The position numbers and the translations under genes were made by a program. Source: an uncultured Lachnospiraceae bacterium (lineage in GTDB: Bacteria; Bacillota; Clostridia; Lachnospirales; Lachnospiraceae). Taken from it: a DNA stretch of 64,000 nucleotides. The notes below the pieces were generated by a model that was not told the origin of the DNA, did not search any database, and saw only the letters and a program-made list of their open reading frames with translations. Of the stretch, positions 34,979 through 43,138 are shown piece after piece (the first letter of the stretch is position 1; each line of letters begins with the position of its first letter). The stretch covers positions 74,003 through 138,002 of the forward strand of contig CAJUQJ010000009.1 in assembly GCA_910588215.1 (NCBI GenBank). Direction: 5' to 3'.

Positions 34979-36511
34979 TTATCGATTAGATTTCCTGTAC
35001 TCAGCAGGCGACATTCCTATGCATTCTTTAAATACTCTGGCGAAATACTTCGCATCTGCGTATCCCACTTTTTCCGATATTTCATATTGCTTCAACTGTG
35101 TTCCTATCAACATCTCTTTTGCTTTTGCCAGTCGGTAATTACGGATATAAGTACTAAAATTTTCACCTAACTCTTTATGGAATTGCGTGCCAAGATACTC
35201 CTGCGTTAAATTTAATCTGTCTGCAATCTCATTTAATGTAATTCCATCCGCATAAAACTCATGGATCATACTCTGTGCCTTTTTCACAGCAAGGCTTACT
35301 GCCCCTGTCTCCTTATCCGGGACATTCATGCAGCAAAGTACTTCCTCAAAGGTCTTCTCCAATTCATTTTCTGTCTTTGCATTCATAATAGAATCCAATA
35401 GCTTTCTTTGATCGATGCCTTTATAATCAATACAGCCGACTTCTTTTGCGATATTTAAAACAGACCACCCAAAACGCACGCAAGATTCTTTTATCTCTTT
35501 CGGTGAATAAACATGTCCGTTTAAGAAATACGTATGAAACTTCCTGATAATTTCTCTGACTTTCTCATTTTCTCCCATGCAGATTGCTACCTTGATCTGA
35601 TTTTCCAATTCTACCGGGTAAATACAGACCTCTGTCTGGATATCCGTTATATGAGGATAAGATATTAAAATATCCGCACCTAAAACAATATTCCAGTCCA
35701 TATAGGGAAGGAGTGTCTGAAATCCTTCTCTGATTCCACCTGCTCCCGATACTTCTATCATTCCATAACTAACTTCCTGGCTCCGGTTCCCCCTATTCTG
35801 AAATAAAATCTGATTTTGATACCAGCGCTCTATGTCCTGCCTTGCCGAATAACCATAGACCAGCGCCAGAATTGCTTTATCATACTCCATGTCTACTAAA
35901 CAGTACTTTACTTCTTTCTGCTTTAATATCTGACACATTTCATTCCTTTTTCTTTCCCGCTCAGTCTCAAAGTTCTCTCCCAAATAAACAAGCAGCTCTA
36001 TCAACGGAATCTCTTTTACAATTCCATATTTCTTATCCAGAAAGCTTTCCATTTCTTCATCCAGTACAGAAGTTCCATATAAAACACTGGATACGATATT
36101 CTCCAAACTTCCCATTGTGTCCGGCGTCCTTTTTTGCTCCTGCTCATATAAATTCTGTATCTTCCGAATCGTCCGAACAAATTCCTGAACCACCACAGGT
36201 TTAATGATATAGTCATTTACCCCTAGCTTAACCGCCTGCTGTGCGTAGGTAAATTCTGAATAAGCGGTCAGAACAATTATTTTTGGGAATAGACCTGCTC
36301 TCTGCATTTTTGTGATCATTTCCAGGCCATCCATAACAGGCATCCTGATATCGGTAATGATCATATCCGGCTTATCTCTTTCTATACAGAGAAGACCTTC
36401 CTGCCCATTACCCGCAGTACTTGTGATCACAATTTCAGGAAACATCTTTTTCATCAATTTACATAGTCCCTCTCTGATCAATATCTCATCTTCAATCACT
36501 ACTGCCTTCAT
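34979..36511 (-). CDS. response regulator, YesN type (REC plus AraC DNA-binding domain)
   Basis: The 510-residue protein has an N-terminal receiver domain, with the phospho-acceptor Asp54 in IITDIRMPVMDG. A long middle region follows, then a C-terminal AraC-type double helix-turn-helix (ITLNEIADRLNLTQEYLGTQFH and the ISEKVGYADAKYFARVFKE signature). It overlaps the end of the kinase gene by 20 bp. It is expected to switch on the neighbouring sugar-transport operon. The start at 36511 (MKAVVIEDE) fits receiver domains better than a GTG at 36523. Confidence 0.92.
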   Translation of the reverse strand: MKAVVIEDEILIREGLCKLMKKMFPEIVITSTAGNGQEGLLCIERDKPDMIITDIRMPVMDGLEMITKMQRAGLFPKIIVLTAYSEFTYAQQAVKLGVNDYIIKPVVVQEFVRTIRKIQNLYEQEQKRTPDTMGSLENIVSSVLYGTSVLDEEMESFLDKKYGIVKEIPLIELLVYLGENFETERERKRNEMCQILKQKEVKYCLVDMEYDKAILALVYGYSARQDIERWYQNQILFQNRGNRSQEVSYGMIEVSGAGGIREGFQTLLPYMDWNIVLGADILISYPHITDIQTEVCIYPVELENQIKVAICMGENEKVREIIRKFHTYFLNGHVYSPKEIKESCVRFGWSVLNIAKEVGCIDYKGIDQRKLLDSIMNAKTENELEKTFEEVLCCMNVPDKETGAVSLAVKKAQSMIHEFYADGITLNEIADRLNLTQEYLGTQFHKELGENFSTYIRNYRLAKAKEMLIGTQLKQYEISEKVGYADAKYFARVFKECIGMSPAEYRKSNR

Positions 36512-38294
36512 GAATGTTCTCACCTCCTGATATCGGAATCCATATCCTCACCGTCGTTCCACTTCCCGGTTCACTCTCTATTACGATCCTTACACTTTCC
36601 CCATAATAAATATGTAGCCTTGTGATCGCATTTTCCATACCGATATGGTTTTTATCATCACTTTTCTTAAATATCCCGTCATTTATCTCCTGTACTTTTT
36701 CAGGAGAAATTCCGCAGCCATTATCCGCTATTTCTATTTTAAGAAAATCAGCCTCTCTCTTCATACACATTTGTAAACGGTGTGCCCTGTCTATTCCTTC
36801 AAACCCATGCAGAATCGCATTCTCAATGAATGGCTGTAAAAGCAGTTTATGGATTGGCAGATCCATAAGTTCCGGTTCCACATCTATATAACATTCAAAA
36901 GTATTTTTCAATTTGGTCTGCTGAAGAAAAATGTACTGCTTTAACCAATCAATTTCATCTCTTATTTTGACAATCCCATTACTGTCAGAAATTCCATATC
37001 GCAATATCCGGGCGAGCGTTGCGATCATATTGCTGATCTCATATTCGTCCTTGTCAATGGCGACCCAATTGATCGTGTCCAGTGTATTATAAAGAAAATG
37101 CGGATTGATCTGCGCTTCCAACGCTGTGATCTCTGCATTTTTCTGCTTCTCGATCGACTTCTTTAATTTGTCCATCATAGAATTAAATTCTTCCGCAATG
37201 ATCTCTATCTCTGTAGGTCTTCTCTCATCGCATGCCACATGCACCGTCAAGTCACCTTTCCCTGCTTTCCTCATCGTTTCCACTACTCTTTTTATAGAAC
37301 CTGTCATCCGTGTCACTTGGCTGATCATAATGAGCAAAACCGCCAGAAGCGAAAGAAGTATGATAAACCCCAGCATCTTTTGCTGGACATGAAGTCCCTG
37401 AACAAGCTCATCCTGATCCGTCGCACGAATGATTTCCCATCCTGTTTTTTCATCATACACCGAATAAATAGATAATTCTCTGTTCGCAAAAAAACCTGTC
37501 TCTCTTGCAATCTGCTGATAAGCAATTGTTTTTTCTTCCTTATTTACGCATTCAGCAGCAACATTTTTTCCAACTTTATTTGAATTTGAGCAGGATACAA
37601 GATATCCACTGCCATCCACTATGAAATTTAATCCATTTTCAGTAGACGCCCCACAAACTTCCTCCAAAAGCCCTACATCAATACTTACTATAACAATCCC
37701 GCAATTTTTCTGCACATCCCGATAATCAATGATTCGGTGCCCTATATGAAACAAATAGCAGGAGTTGCTTCCGAAAATCACCTTTTCTCCGGTAGGAAAA
37801 AGATGTGTTTTATTGTCACTGCTAATCTCTTTATATAATTCCGTCTGAGATAAAGCGATACTGTCCAGCCACGATGTCTGCGTAGTTGACGCCGTCAGCT
37901 GGTCATAAAATGCAAGTTCTCCGCTTTCAGTAATGATCGCAATTGATTTCACATAATCTTTTGTATAAAATAATCCCCTCAGCGTTTTTCTGAGCAATTT
38001 CCTGTTATTAGCGACATCCTCACCGTCATTGATCTTGTCAACCAATTCTACAATATAGTCATCCGTATAAACCTGAAACAAAATGTCCTCATAAGACTCC
38101 AGCCACACATCAAGGCTCACTTTTGTCTGTTCAAGATTTGCTTTTGTCATGCTCTCCACATTCTGCTGCACAAGTTTCGATGTATTGTAATAATAGATAA
38201 TATTTACCAACAAAATCGGGACTATGGAAGTAATCACAAATGCAGTTGCTAACTTATTTTTTATACTTTTTCTGTCAAAACTGATAATTTTCAT
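36492..38294 (-). CDS. sensor histidine kinase, YesM type
   Basis: The 600-residue membrane kinase has an N-terminal transmembrane helix (residues 15-37) and a large extracellular sensor domain (about 38-300). A second helix (about 300-322), a HAMP linker, and the His-kinase domain with EAQINPHFLYNTLDTINW (phospho-His) follow. The ATP-binding region holds DNGCGIS and GSGTTVRIWIP. This layout matches two-component systems that sense extracellular carbohydrates in Firmicutes. It forms a pair with the downstream response regulator. Confidence 0.93.
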   Translation of the reverse strand: MKIISFDRKSIKNKLATAFVITSIVPILLVNIIYYYNTSKLVQQNVESMTKANLEQTKVSLDVWLESYEDILFQVYTDDYIVELVDKINDGEDVANNRKLLRKTLRGLFYTKDYVKSIAIITESGELAFYDQLTASTTQTSWLDSIALSQTELYKEISSDNKTHLFPTGEKVIFGSNSCYLFHIGHRIIDYRDVQKNCGIVIVSIDVGLLEEVCGASTENGLNFIVDGSGYLVSCSNSNKVGKNVAAECVNKEEKTIAYQQIARETGFFANRELSIYSVYDEKTGWEIIRATDQDELVQGLHVQQKMLGFIILLSLLAVLLIMISQVTRMTGSIKRVVETMRKAGKGDLTVHVACDERRPTEIEIIAEEFNSMMDKLKKSIEKQKNAEITALEAQINPHFLYNTLDTINWVAIDKDEYEISNMIATLARILRYGISDSNGIVKIRDEIDWLKQYIFLQQTKLKNTFECYIDVEPELMDLPIHKLLLQPFIENAILHGFEGIDRAHRLQMCMKREADFLKIEIADNGCGISPEKVQEINDGIFKKSDDKNHIGMENAITRLHIYYGESVRIVIESEPGSGTTVRIWIPISGGENIHEGSSD

Positions 38295-38740
38295 GGTAAA
38301 CCTCCCCTTATATTATAACTATCAGGTTTCGTAAGAAAATAATAAAAATATGAAAAAGGTTGAAAAAACTAAGCTTGTTCTCCTATGCAATAGTTCCAAC
38401 GCATACGCTGCCCGGTGCATTTTGTTCTGCACCTGCTTAAAGAACCGAACGTAATCACTTTCCTCCAAAAAGCTTTAATGCAATTCAGCTCATAAAAATC
38501 GAAGCTGGTACACTCTTTGGTATATCAGCTTCGCTGGTTCGTGAAATATTCTGTTGTGATGAAATCCATCCAAAAAGTTCTTTCGCTAATTTTACAGTCT
38601 GGATTTTATATTCCATGTCGTATGTCCGTTATTTTTACCGTTTTCATTGCCTCTTAATCCTCTTTGATCATACATCAAATCCTTGCGTACAAGGTGTCAA
38701 CTAAAATGATAAAACATCACATTGCAGCTGTTTCTTGTGT
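38295..38740. other. 446-bp region with a decayed promoter-and-ORF remnant
   Basis: No intact gene is seen. On the minus strand a perfect TTGACA (38695-38700) is followed directly by the inverted repeat CCTTG-TACG-CAAGG (38681-38694), the layout of MerR-type promoters. A 43-codon frame (38485-38616) lies downstream. I do not recognise the peptide. This looks like the remains of a regulated gene whose body has been deleted. Confidence 0.4.
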
Positions 38741-39169
38741 CTAAATCGAATAATGATCGGACATATCTTTTTTTACAATATCCGCAAGTGTTTTGCCGTC
38801 AAAAAACTCATTTACGTGCCTGTAAAATTCAACCCAAAGAGGATAGGTGCGGCATTCAGATACTCTTTCGCAAGGCTTTGCTCCACACTCAAGACAGGCA
38901 ACCGGAGCAAGATCTCCTTCTGTCAGTCGAAGAATATCTCCGATTTTACATTCTTCGGGCAATTTTACAAGTCGGTATCCGCCGCCTTTCCCCTGCAATC
39001 CTTCGATGATCCTGTTTTTGGATAGTACGGGGATAATCCTTTCCAAATACTTTAAGGATATTCCTTGTCTTTCAGCAATGTCTTTCATTGGAACATAGCC
39101 ACCGTCTGTATGCTCCGCAAGATCCGTTAAAACTCGAAGCGCATATCGCCCTCTTGTAGAAATCAACAT
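38741..39169 (-). CDS. Rrf2-family regulator (IscR/CymR-like)
   Basis: The 142-residue protein has the Rrf2 winged helix (LISTRGRYALRVLTDLAEH, then DIAERQGISLKYLERIIPVL) and the wing GKGGGYRL. Three cysteines lie in the C-terminal region (CLECGAKPCERVSECRTYP), in the place where IscR binds its iron-sulfur cluster, although the spacing is not identical. The start at 39169 follows GAGGTG at 6 bases. It is probably the regulator of the iscS-iscU and metY genes just upstream on the same strand: its own promoter and the metY promoter share a CTAC...GTAG inverted repeat. Confidence 0.88.
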   Translation of the reverse strand: MLISTRGRYALRVLTDLAEHTDGGYVPMKDIAERQGISLKYLERIIPVLSKNRIIEGLQGKGGGYRLVKLPEECKIGDILRLTEGDLAPVACLECGAKPCERVSECRTYPLWVEFYRHVNEFFDGKTLADIVKKDMSDHYSI

Positions 39170-39192
39170 TATGGTCACCTCACTTTTGTTTA

Positions 39193-39222
39193 ATTATACT
39201 ACAATAACGGTAGGTAAATCAA
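39193..39222 (-). promoter_or_regulatory. promoter of the Rrf2 regulator gene with CTAC/GTAG inverted repeat
   Basis: TTGATT (39217-39222), 18 bp, TATAAT (39193-39198). Within the spacer CTAC-AATAACG-GTAG (39199-39213) forms an inverted repeat that resembles one at the metY promoter, suggesting autoregulation. Confidence 0.6.
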
Positions 39223-39260
39223 GCGATACGCTTATTTTATTGTTCAGCTTAAAGATAACG

Positions 39261-39471
39261 GTTACAGTTCACGGCCTAACCGGCCGCAAACTGTAACGCA
39301 TCCAACCCATTCCAAGTGTCTACGTTCCACTCCGGTCGGCGCTTAGCAAACGTCCCCCGGACGTTTAGCGCCCTTCGGCGAGAGGCTGGATGCCTGAAAC
39401 CGTAAAGTTATCGGCGAGTACTACGTACTCAATGCCCATGCAGCAAGGTGCAGGGCACCGTCAATAGTAAC
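39261..39471 (+). repeat. full copy of the GTTAC...GTAAC modular dispersed repeat
   Basis: The element opens with the hairpin GTTACAGTT/AACTGTAAC (39261-39298, inner stem CGGCC/GGCCG). It continues with outer arms GCATCCA and TGGATGC, enclosing a GCGCT...AAACGTC/GACGTTTAGCGC stem. It ends with GAGTAC/GTACTC and GGTGC/GCACC hairpins and AGTAAC at 39471. Its first 54 bases are identical to 63947-64000. Its last 84 bases match 12259-12342 and partly 57835-57905. It fills most of the 378-bp gap between iscU and the regulator gene. Confidence 0.8.
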
Positions 39472-39547
39472 AGATAACGTACCTTTGCCTTACAACGAAA
39501 CTCATCTTTAAGTGCATTTCCGCTTATCCAACTGTAAATATCCCTGG

Positions 39548-39949
39548 TCACACATTATGACTTTTATCGTAGACGATACTGTTCTTTTCATAATAATCCT
39601 GCAACGCTTTTTTAATCGCTTCCTCCGCCAGAACGGAACAATGTATCTTATGTGCCGGCAGACCGTCAAGTGCTTCAACAACTGCCTTGTTGGTGAGGGC
39701 AAGTGCTTCCGATACAGGCTTTCCTTTAATAAGTTCGGTTGCCATCGAACTGGAGGCGATTGCAGAACCACAGCCGAAGGTTTCAAATTTTGCATCAACG
39801 ATACTGTCATTCTCAATCTTGAGATATATTTTCATAATATCTCCACATTTGGCATTGCCGACTTCACCGATACCGTCCGCATTTTCAATCACACCGACGT
39901 TACGAGGATTGCGGAAATGATCCATTACTTTTTCACTGTATAAAGCCAT
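39548..39949 (-). CDS. iscU: iron-sulfur cluster scaffold protein, IscU/NifU type
   Basis: The 133-residue protein has the three scaffold cysteines in NAKCGDIM, FGCGSAIASSS and HKIHCSVLAEEAI, and the N-terminal YSEKVMDHFRNPRNVG. It builds iron-sulfur clusters with sulfur from the cysteine desulfurase encoded 10 bp upstream. The start at 49 of the last codon block (39949, MALYSEKV) follows GAGGTG at 6 bases. The dispersed repeat lies just downstream. Confidence 0.95.
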   Translation of the reverse strand: MALYSEKVMDHFRNPRNVGVIENADGIGEVGNAKCGDIMKIYLKIENDSIVDAKFETFGCGSAIASSSMATELIKGKPVSEALALTNKAVVEALDGLPAHKIHCSVLAEEAIKKALQDYYEKNSIVYDKSHNV

Positions 39950-39959
39950 ATTAACCACC

Positions 39960-41150
39960 TCACTTTATGATAAAATCTTTCTTTCCGTTTACAAGGTCAC
40001 GCCATATGGGTGATATGTTCCGCAAATAGCCGACAACCTCTTTGACTGATTTAATGGTATATTCAATTTCTTCCTCGGTATTTTCTTCCGACAAAGACAG
40101 GCGGAGCGAACCATGAGCAATATCGTGAACTCTGCCGATGGCAAGCAGAACGTGGCTCGGATCGAGCGAACCCGAAGTACAGGCAGAGCCGGAGGAGGCA
40201 CAGATGCCTTTATCATCAAGGAGCAACAGCAACGATTCTCCCTCAATACCCTCAAAGCAGAAATTCACATTGCCCGGAAGCCGTTGCGAACCATCGCCGT
40301 TAAGTACAGAATGCGGTATTTCCACCAATCCCATAATCAGTTTATCTCTCAACGCAGCAATTTTTACGGCATTTTCGTCAATATGATCGCACGCTTCTTC
40401 CAAAGCCGCCGCCATTCCCATAATTGCAGGGATATTTTCCGTACCCGCACGCTTTCCACGTTCCTGAGCGCCGCCTTCAATCAAGCTTGTCAGTGGAATC
40501 CCTTTTCTCACATACAAAGCCCCGATACCTTTCGGACCGTGAAATTTGTGCGCCGAAAGCGACAGCATATCAATATTCTGCTCCTGTACATTGATGTGCA
40601 GATGTCCTGCCGCCTGAACCGCATCAGTATGGAATATTACGCCTTTTGCTCGGCAAATTTCGCCGATTTCCTTTATCGGCTGAATCGTGCCGATTTCATT
40701 GTTGACATACATCACAGTAACAAGGCAAGTGTCTTCACGAATGGCTTGCTCCACCTGTTCGGGCAGGATAAGACCGTTTTCGTGAACATCAAGAAGCGTT
40801 ATTTCAAATCCTTCATTTTTCAATTTCTCCAAGGTATGCAAAACTGCGTGATGCTCGAATGCGGTAGAAACAATGTGTTTCTTGCCTTTTCTCGCACCGA
40901 TTTTGGCAGCAGAAAGGATTGCCTGATTATCCGCCTCACTGCCACCGGAAGTAAATGTAATTTCATTCGCAGTACAGCCAAGACACTTTGCGATCCGTTC
41001 TCTCGCATCTGCCAACGCTTCGGCTGCGGCTTGTCCGGCAGAGTGCAGACTGGAAGGATTGCCGTAAATGGCATCCATATACGGTAGCATAACGCTGATT
41101 GCCGTTTTACTCATCTTAGTTGTTGCGGCATTATCTAAATATATCTGCAT
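39960..41150 (-). CDS. iscS: cysteine desulfurase, IscS/NifS type
   Basis: The 396-residue PLP enzyme opens with IYLDNAATTKMS. The PLP Lys lies in SLSAHKFHGPKGIGALYV and the catalytic Cys in ASSGSACTSGSLDPSHVL. It takes sulfur from cysteine and passes it to IscU, whose gene follows. It lies after the broken cysK and metY, so it is probably part of a cysteine-supply and iron-sulfur operon. Base composition here is a little more AT-rich than in the flanking sugar genes. Confidence 0.95.
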   Translation of the reverse strand: MQIYLDNAATTKMSKTAISVMLPYMDAIYGNPSSLHSAGQAAAEALADARERIAKCLGCTANEITFTSGGSEADNQAILSAAKIGARKGKKHIVSTAFEHHAVLHTLEKLKNEGFEITLLDVHENGLILPEQVEQAIREDTCLVTVMYVNNEIGTIQPIKEIGEICRAKGVIFHTDAVQAAGHLHINVQEQNIDMLSLSAHKFHGPKGIGALYVRKGIPLTSLIEGGAQERGKRAGTENIPAIMGMAAALEEACDHIDENAVKIAALRDKLIMGLVEIPHSVLNGDGSQRLPGNVNFCFEGIEGESLLLLLDDKGICASSGSACTSGSLDPSHVLLAIGRVHDIAHGSLRLSLSEENTEEEIEYTIKSVKEVVGYLRNISPIWRDLVNGKKDFIIK

Positions 41151-41161
41151 GATCTTTCTCC

Positions 41162-41311
41162 TTAATCAACATCATCGGATGCTCGCATGGCAAGGATCGT
41201 TTCAGAAATCAAATCGTCCAATGTTAAACCAAGCATATCGACGTCACATTCAATCACTTCTCTGGAACCACCTGCAGCAAACTCTTGTAACGCATGGTTT
41301 GCAAACAGCGT
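41162..41311 (-). pseudogene. remnant open frame before iscS, origin unknown
   Basis: A frame of about 50 codons ends at 41162 and lacks its own start. It reads TLFANHALQEFAAGG...LTLDDLISETILAMRASDDVD. It is out of frame with the cysK fragment that precedes it, so the two were joined by a deletion. I do not recognise the parent protein; the fragment does not look like the C-terminus of cysteine synthase. Confidence 0.45.
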
Positions 41312-41312
41312 C

Positions 41313-41414
41313 CTACAGACATGGTTTCAGATCGAATTTCTTTTCGATGCGAGTAAGTTCCAAGAGCGGTGTTTTGCCGATGAGTTGGTCGGCAGATGTA
41401 TATATGTTAGACAT
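41313..41414 (-). pseudogene. N-terminal fragment of cysteine synthase
   Basis: A good ribosome binding site (GGAGG) and ATG at 41414 open a 33-codon frame beginning MSNIYTSADQLIGKTPLLEL, the typical start of CysK. It breaks off at a TAG at 41313, before the PLP-binding Lys. The rest of the gene is missing. Its place between metY and iscS suggests an ancestral metY-cysK-iscS-iscU order. Confidence 0.75.
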
Positions 41415-41430
41415 AATCGTAACCTCCAAA

Positions 41431-42714
41431 CTATTTCACTGCATCAAAGCCGTTTTGCAGGTCGGCAATGATGTCATCAATATGTTCCGTGCCAATGGAA
41501 AGGCGAATTGTGTTCGGCTTAATTCCCTGGTCCTCAAGTTCTTCTGCGGAAAGCTGGCTGTGAGTTGTCGTTGCAGGATGGATAACAAGGCTCTTTACAT
41601 CGGCAACATTGGCAAGCAGCGAGAATATTCTAAGGCTGTCAATGAATTTGTGTACTTCCTTGACGCTGCCTTTGATCTCAAAGGTAAAGATGGAACCGCC
41701 ACCGTTCGGGAAATATTTCTTATACAGTTCATTGTCAGGGTGATCGGACAATGACGGGTGATTGACCTTTTCCACCTGCGGATGATCTGCAAGAAAATCC
41801 ACAACCTTTTTCGTGTTCTCTGCATGGCGTTCTAAGCGAAGCGACAAAGTTTCAATGCCCTGCAAAAGCAGAAATGCCGCAAATGGAGAGATAGTAGCAC
41901 CCGTATCACGAAGCAATACCGCACGGATATAGGTGACAAATGCCGCCGCACCGACTGCCTTTACGAAGGATACACCGTGGTAGCTCGGGTTAGGTTCTGT
42001 AATAGCAGGATATTTGCCGCTTGCCGACCAATCGAATTTACCGGAGTCTACAATGATACCGCCGAGCGTTGTACCATGTCCGCCGAAAAACTTTGTCGCA
42101 GAATGGACAACAATATCTGCACCATGCTCAATCGGACGGATGAGATACGGTGTACCGAAAGTATTATCAACCACAAGCGGAATACCATGCTTATGCGCAA
42201 GTTCGGCAAGCGCATCGATATCGGGAATATCGCTGTTGGGATTGCCAAGTGTTTCGATATAGATGGCTCTTGTATTATCTTGAATAGCCGCTTCGACTTC
42301 TTCAAGATCGTGGATGTTTACAAAACTTGCTGTAATACCAAAGTTTGGAAGCGTATGTGCCAGCAGATTATAACTGCCACCATAGATCGTCTTTTGTGCA
42401 ACAAAGTGACCACCGTTCTGCCCAAGTGCCTCGAGAGTGTAGGTGATAGCCGCTGCACCAGAGGCAAGAGCCAAGGCTGCAACGCCACCTTCAAGTGCTG
42501 CCACACGCTGTTCGAGAACGTCCTGTGTAGAGTTAGTAAGTCTGCCGTATATGTTACCTGCATCAGCAAGGCCGAAGCGTGCGGCGGCGTGTTCACAGTT
42601 ATGGAACACATAAGAAGTGGTTGCGTAAATCGGTACCGCACGGGCATCGGTTGCAGGATCGGGATTTTCCTGACCTACATGAAGCTGTAAAGTTTCAAAT
42701 TTGTAATTAGACAT
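41431..42714 (-). CDS. metY: O-acetylhomoserine sulfhydrylase (MetY-type)
   Basis: The 427-residue PLP enzyme has the length and motifs of O-acetylhomoserine/O-acetylserine sulfhydrylases: FETLQLHVGQENPDPATDARAVPIYATTSYVF at the start, IYGRLTNST, and the PLP Lys in VVHSATKFFGGHGTTLGG. It makes homocysteine (or cysteine) from the acetylated substrate and sulfide. It heads the sulfur operon behind a 340-bp leader containing two short Cys-bearing frames and a terminator. With cysK broken downstream, this enzyme may carry the whole sulfide-fixing load of the operon. Confidence 0.94.
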   Translation of the reverse strand: MSNYKFETLQLHVGQENPDPATDARAVPIYATTSYVFHNCEHAAARFGLADAGNIYGRLTNSTQDVLEQRVAALEGGVAALALASGAAAITYTLEALGQNGGHFVAQKTIYGGSYNLLAHTLPNFGITASFVNIHDLEEVEAAIQDNTRAIYIETLGNPNSDIPDIDALAELAHKHGIPLVVDNTFGTPYLIRPIEHGADIVVHSATKFFGGHGTTLGGIIVDSGKFDWSASGKYPAITEPNPSYHGVSFVKAVGAAAFVTYIRAVLLRDTGATISPFAAFLLLQGIETLSLRLERHAENTKKVVDFLADHPQVEKVNHPSLSDHPDNELYKKYFPNGGGSIFTFEIKGSVKEVHKFIDSLRIFSLLANVADVKSLVIHPATTTHSQLSAEELEDQGIKPNTIRLSIGTEHIDDIIADLQNGFDAVK

Positions 42715-42757
42715 AATCGTGACTTCCTTTCGTTATTGAATGTATTTGTTATCAGAT

Positions 42758-42835
42758 TTATAAATGACGATTACAAGGGCACATTCGCCCGAAACGGAAA
42801 TTCTCTCTGACGAGTTTTTCAAAATAATTTTCCAT
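42758..42835 (-). CDS. second short ORF of the metY leader (25 aa, contains MCPCN)
   Basis: The 25-codon frame opens MENYFEKLVRENFRFG and ends with RMCPCNRHL. It begins 20 bp after the leader terminator and ends 44 bp before the metY start. The upstream AGG is weak as a ribosome binding site. Two cysteine codons close to its end could make its translation sensitive to charged tRNA-Cys. It may be chance; the fit with the upstream leader is the main support. Confidence 0.4.
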   Translation of the reverse strand: MENYFEKLVRENFRFGRMCPCNRHL

Positions 42836-42854
42836 AGGTGATTACCTGCCTTAC

Positions 42855-42892
42855 AAAAAATATACCGAGAGACTCCGACGAAATCTCCCGGT
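42855..42892 (-). terminator. intrinsic terminator in the metY leader
   Basis: On the minus strand ACCGGGAGA (42884-42892) pairs with TCTCTCGGT (42864-42872) through one G-U, with an 11-base loop, followed by ATATTTTTT. It lies 28 bp after the Cys-rich leader peptide stop and before metY, the position of an attenuator. Confidence 0.8.
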
Positions 42893-42919
42893 TGTAAGCG
42901 ATTGTTATTCCGCCAAAGG

Positions 42920-43054
42920 TCAAGCGGCACAAGGGTTTACTCTTGAAACGGAGAGTACATCGGAAAGGTGAGCGCAGCAAGACTTGCACATGCGACAAGT
43001 CCACATGCACATCTCCATCATCATAGAAGTAACGATATTGGTACGCTGTTTCAT
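42920..43054 (-). CDS. Met/Cys-rich leader peptide upstream of metY (44 aa)
   Basis: The frame starts MKQRTNIVTSMMMEMCMW and continues TCRMCKSCCAHLSDV; it ends NPCAA. It has seven Met and six Cys in 44 residues, most of them clustered at 11-27. AAAGGAG lies 9 bases before the ATG and the metY promoter is 50 bp upstream. A terminator follows its stop codon. The composition fits a leader whose translation reports the supply of charged tRNA-Cys or tRNA-Met. A small metal- or thiol-binding protein is the alternative. Confidence 0.65.
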   Translation of the reverse strand: MKQRTNIVTSMMMEMCMWTCRMCKSCCAHLSDVLSVSRVNPCAA

Positions 43055-43080
43055 ATCTGTAGTCTCCTTTCGTTGTCCTA

Positions 43081-43138
43081 CCTACTTTTTAGGTTGGTAT
43101 TAATATATCATACAAAACCCTACCATGTCAATAGGTAG
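43081..43138 (-). promoter_or_regulatory. metY promoter with two candidate Rrf2 operators
   Basis: TTGACA (43126-43131), 18 bp, TATATT (43102-43107). CTACC-ATGTCAATA-GGTAG (43120-43138) spans the -35 and CCTA-CTTTT-TAGG (43081-43093) lies at the expected start of transcription. A related CTAC/GTAG repeat occurs in the promoter of the Rrf2 regulator gene. Confidence 0.65.
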
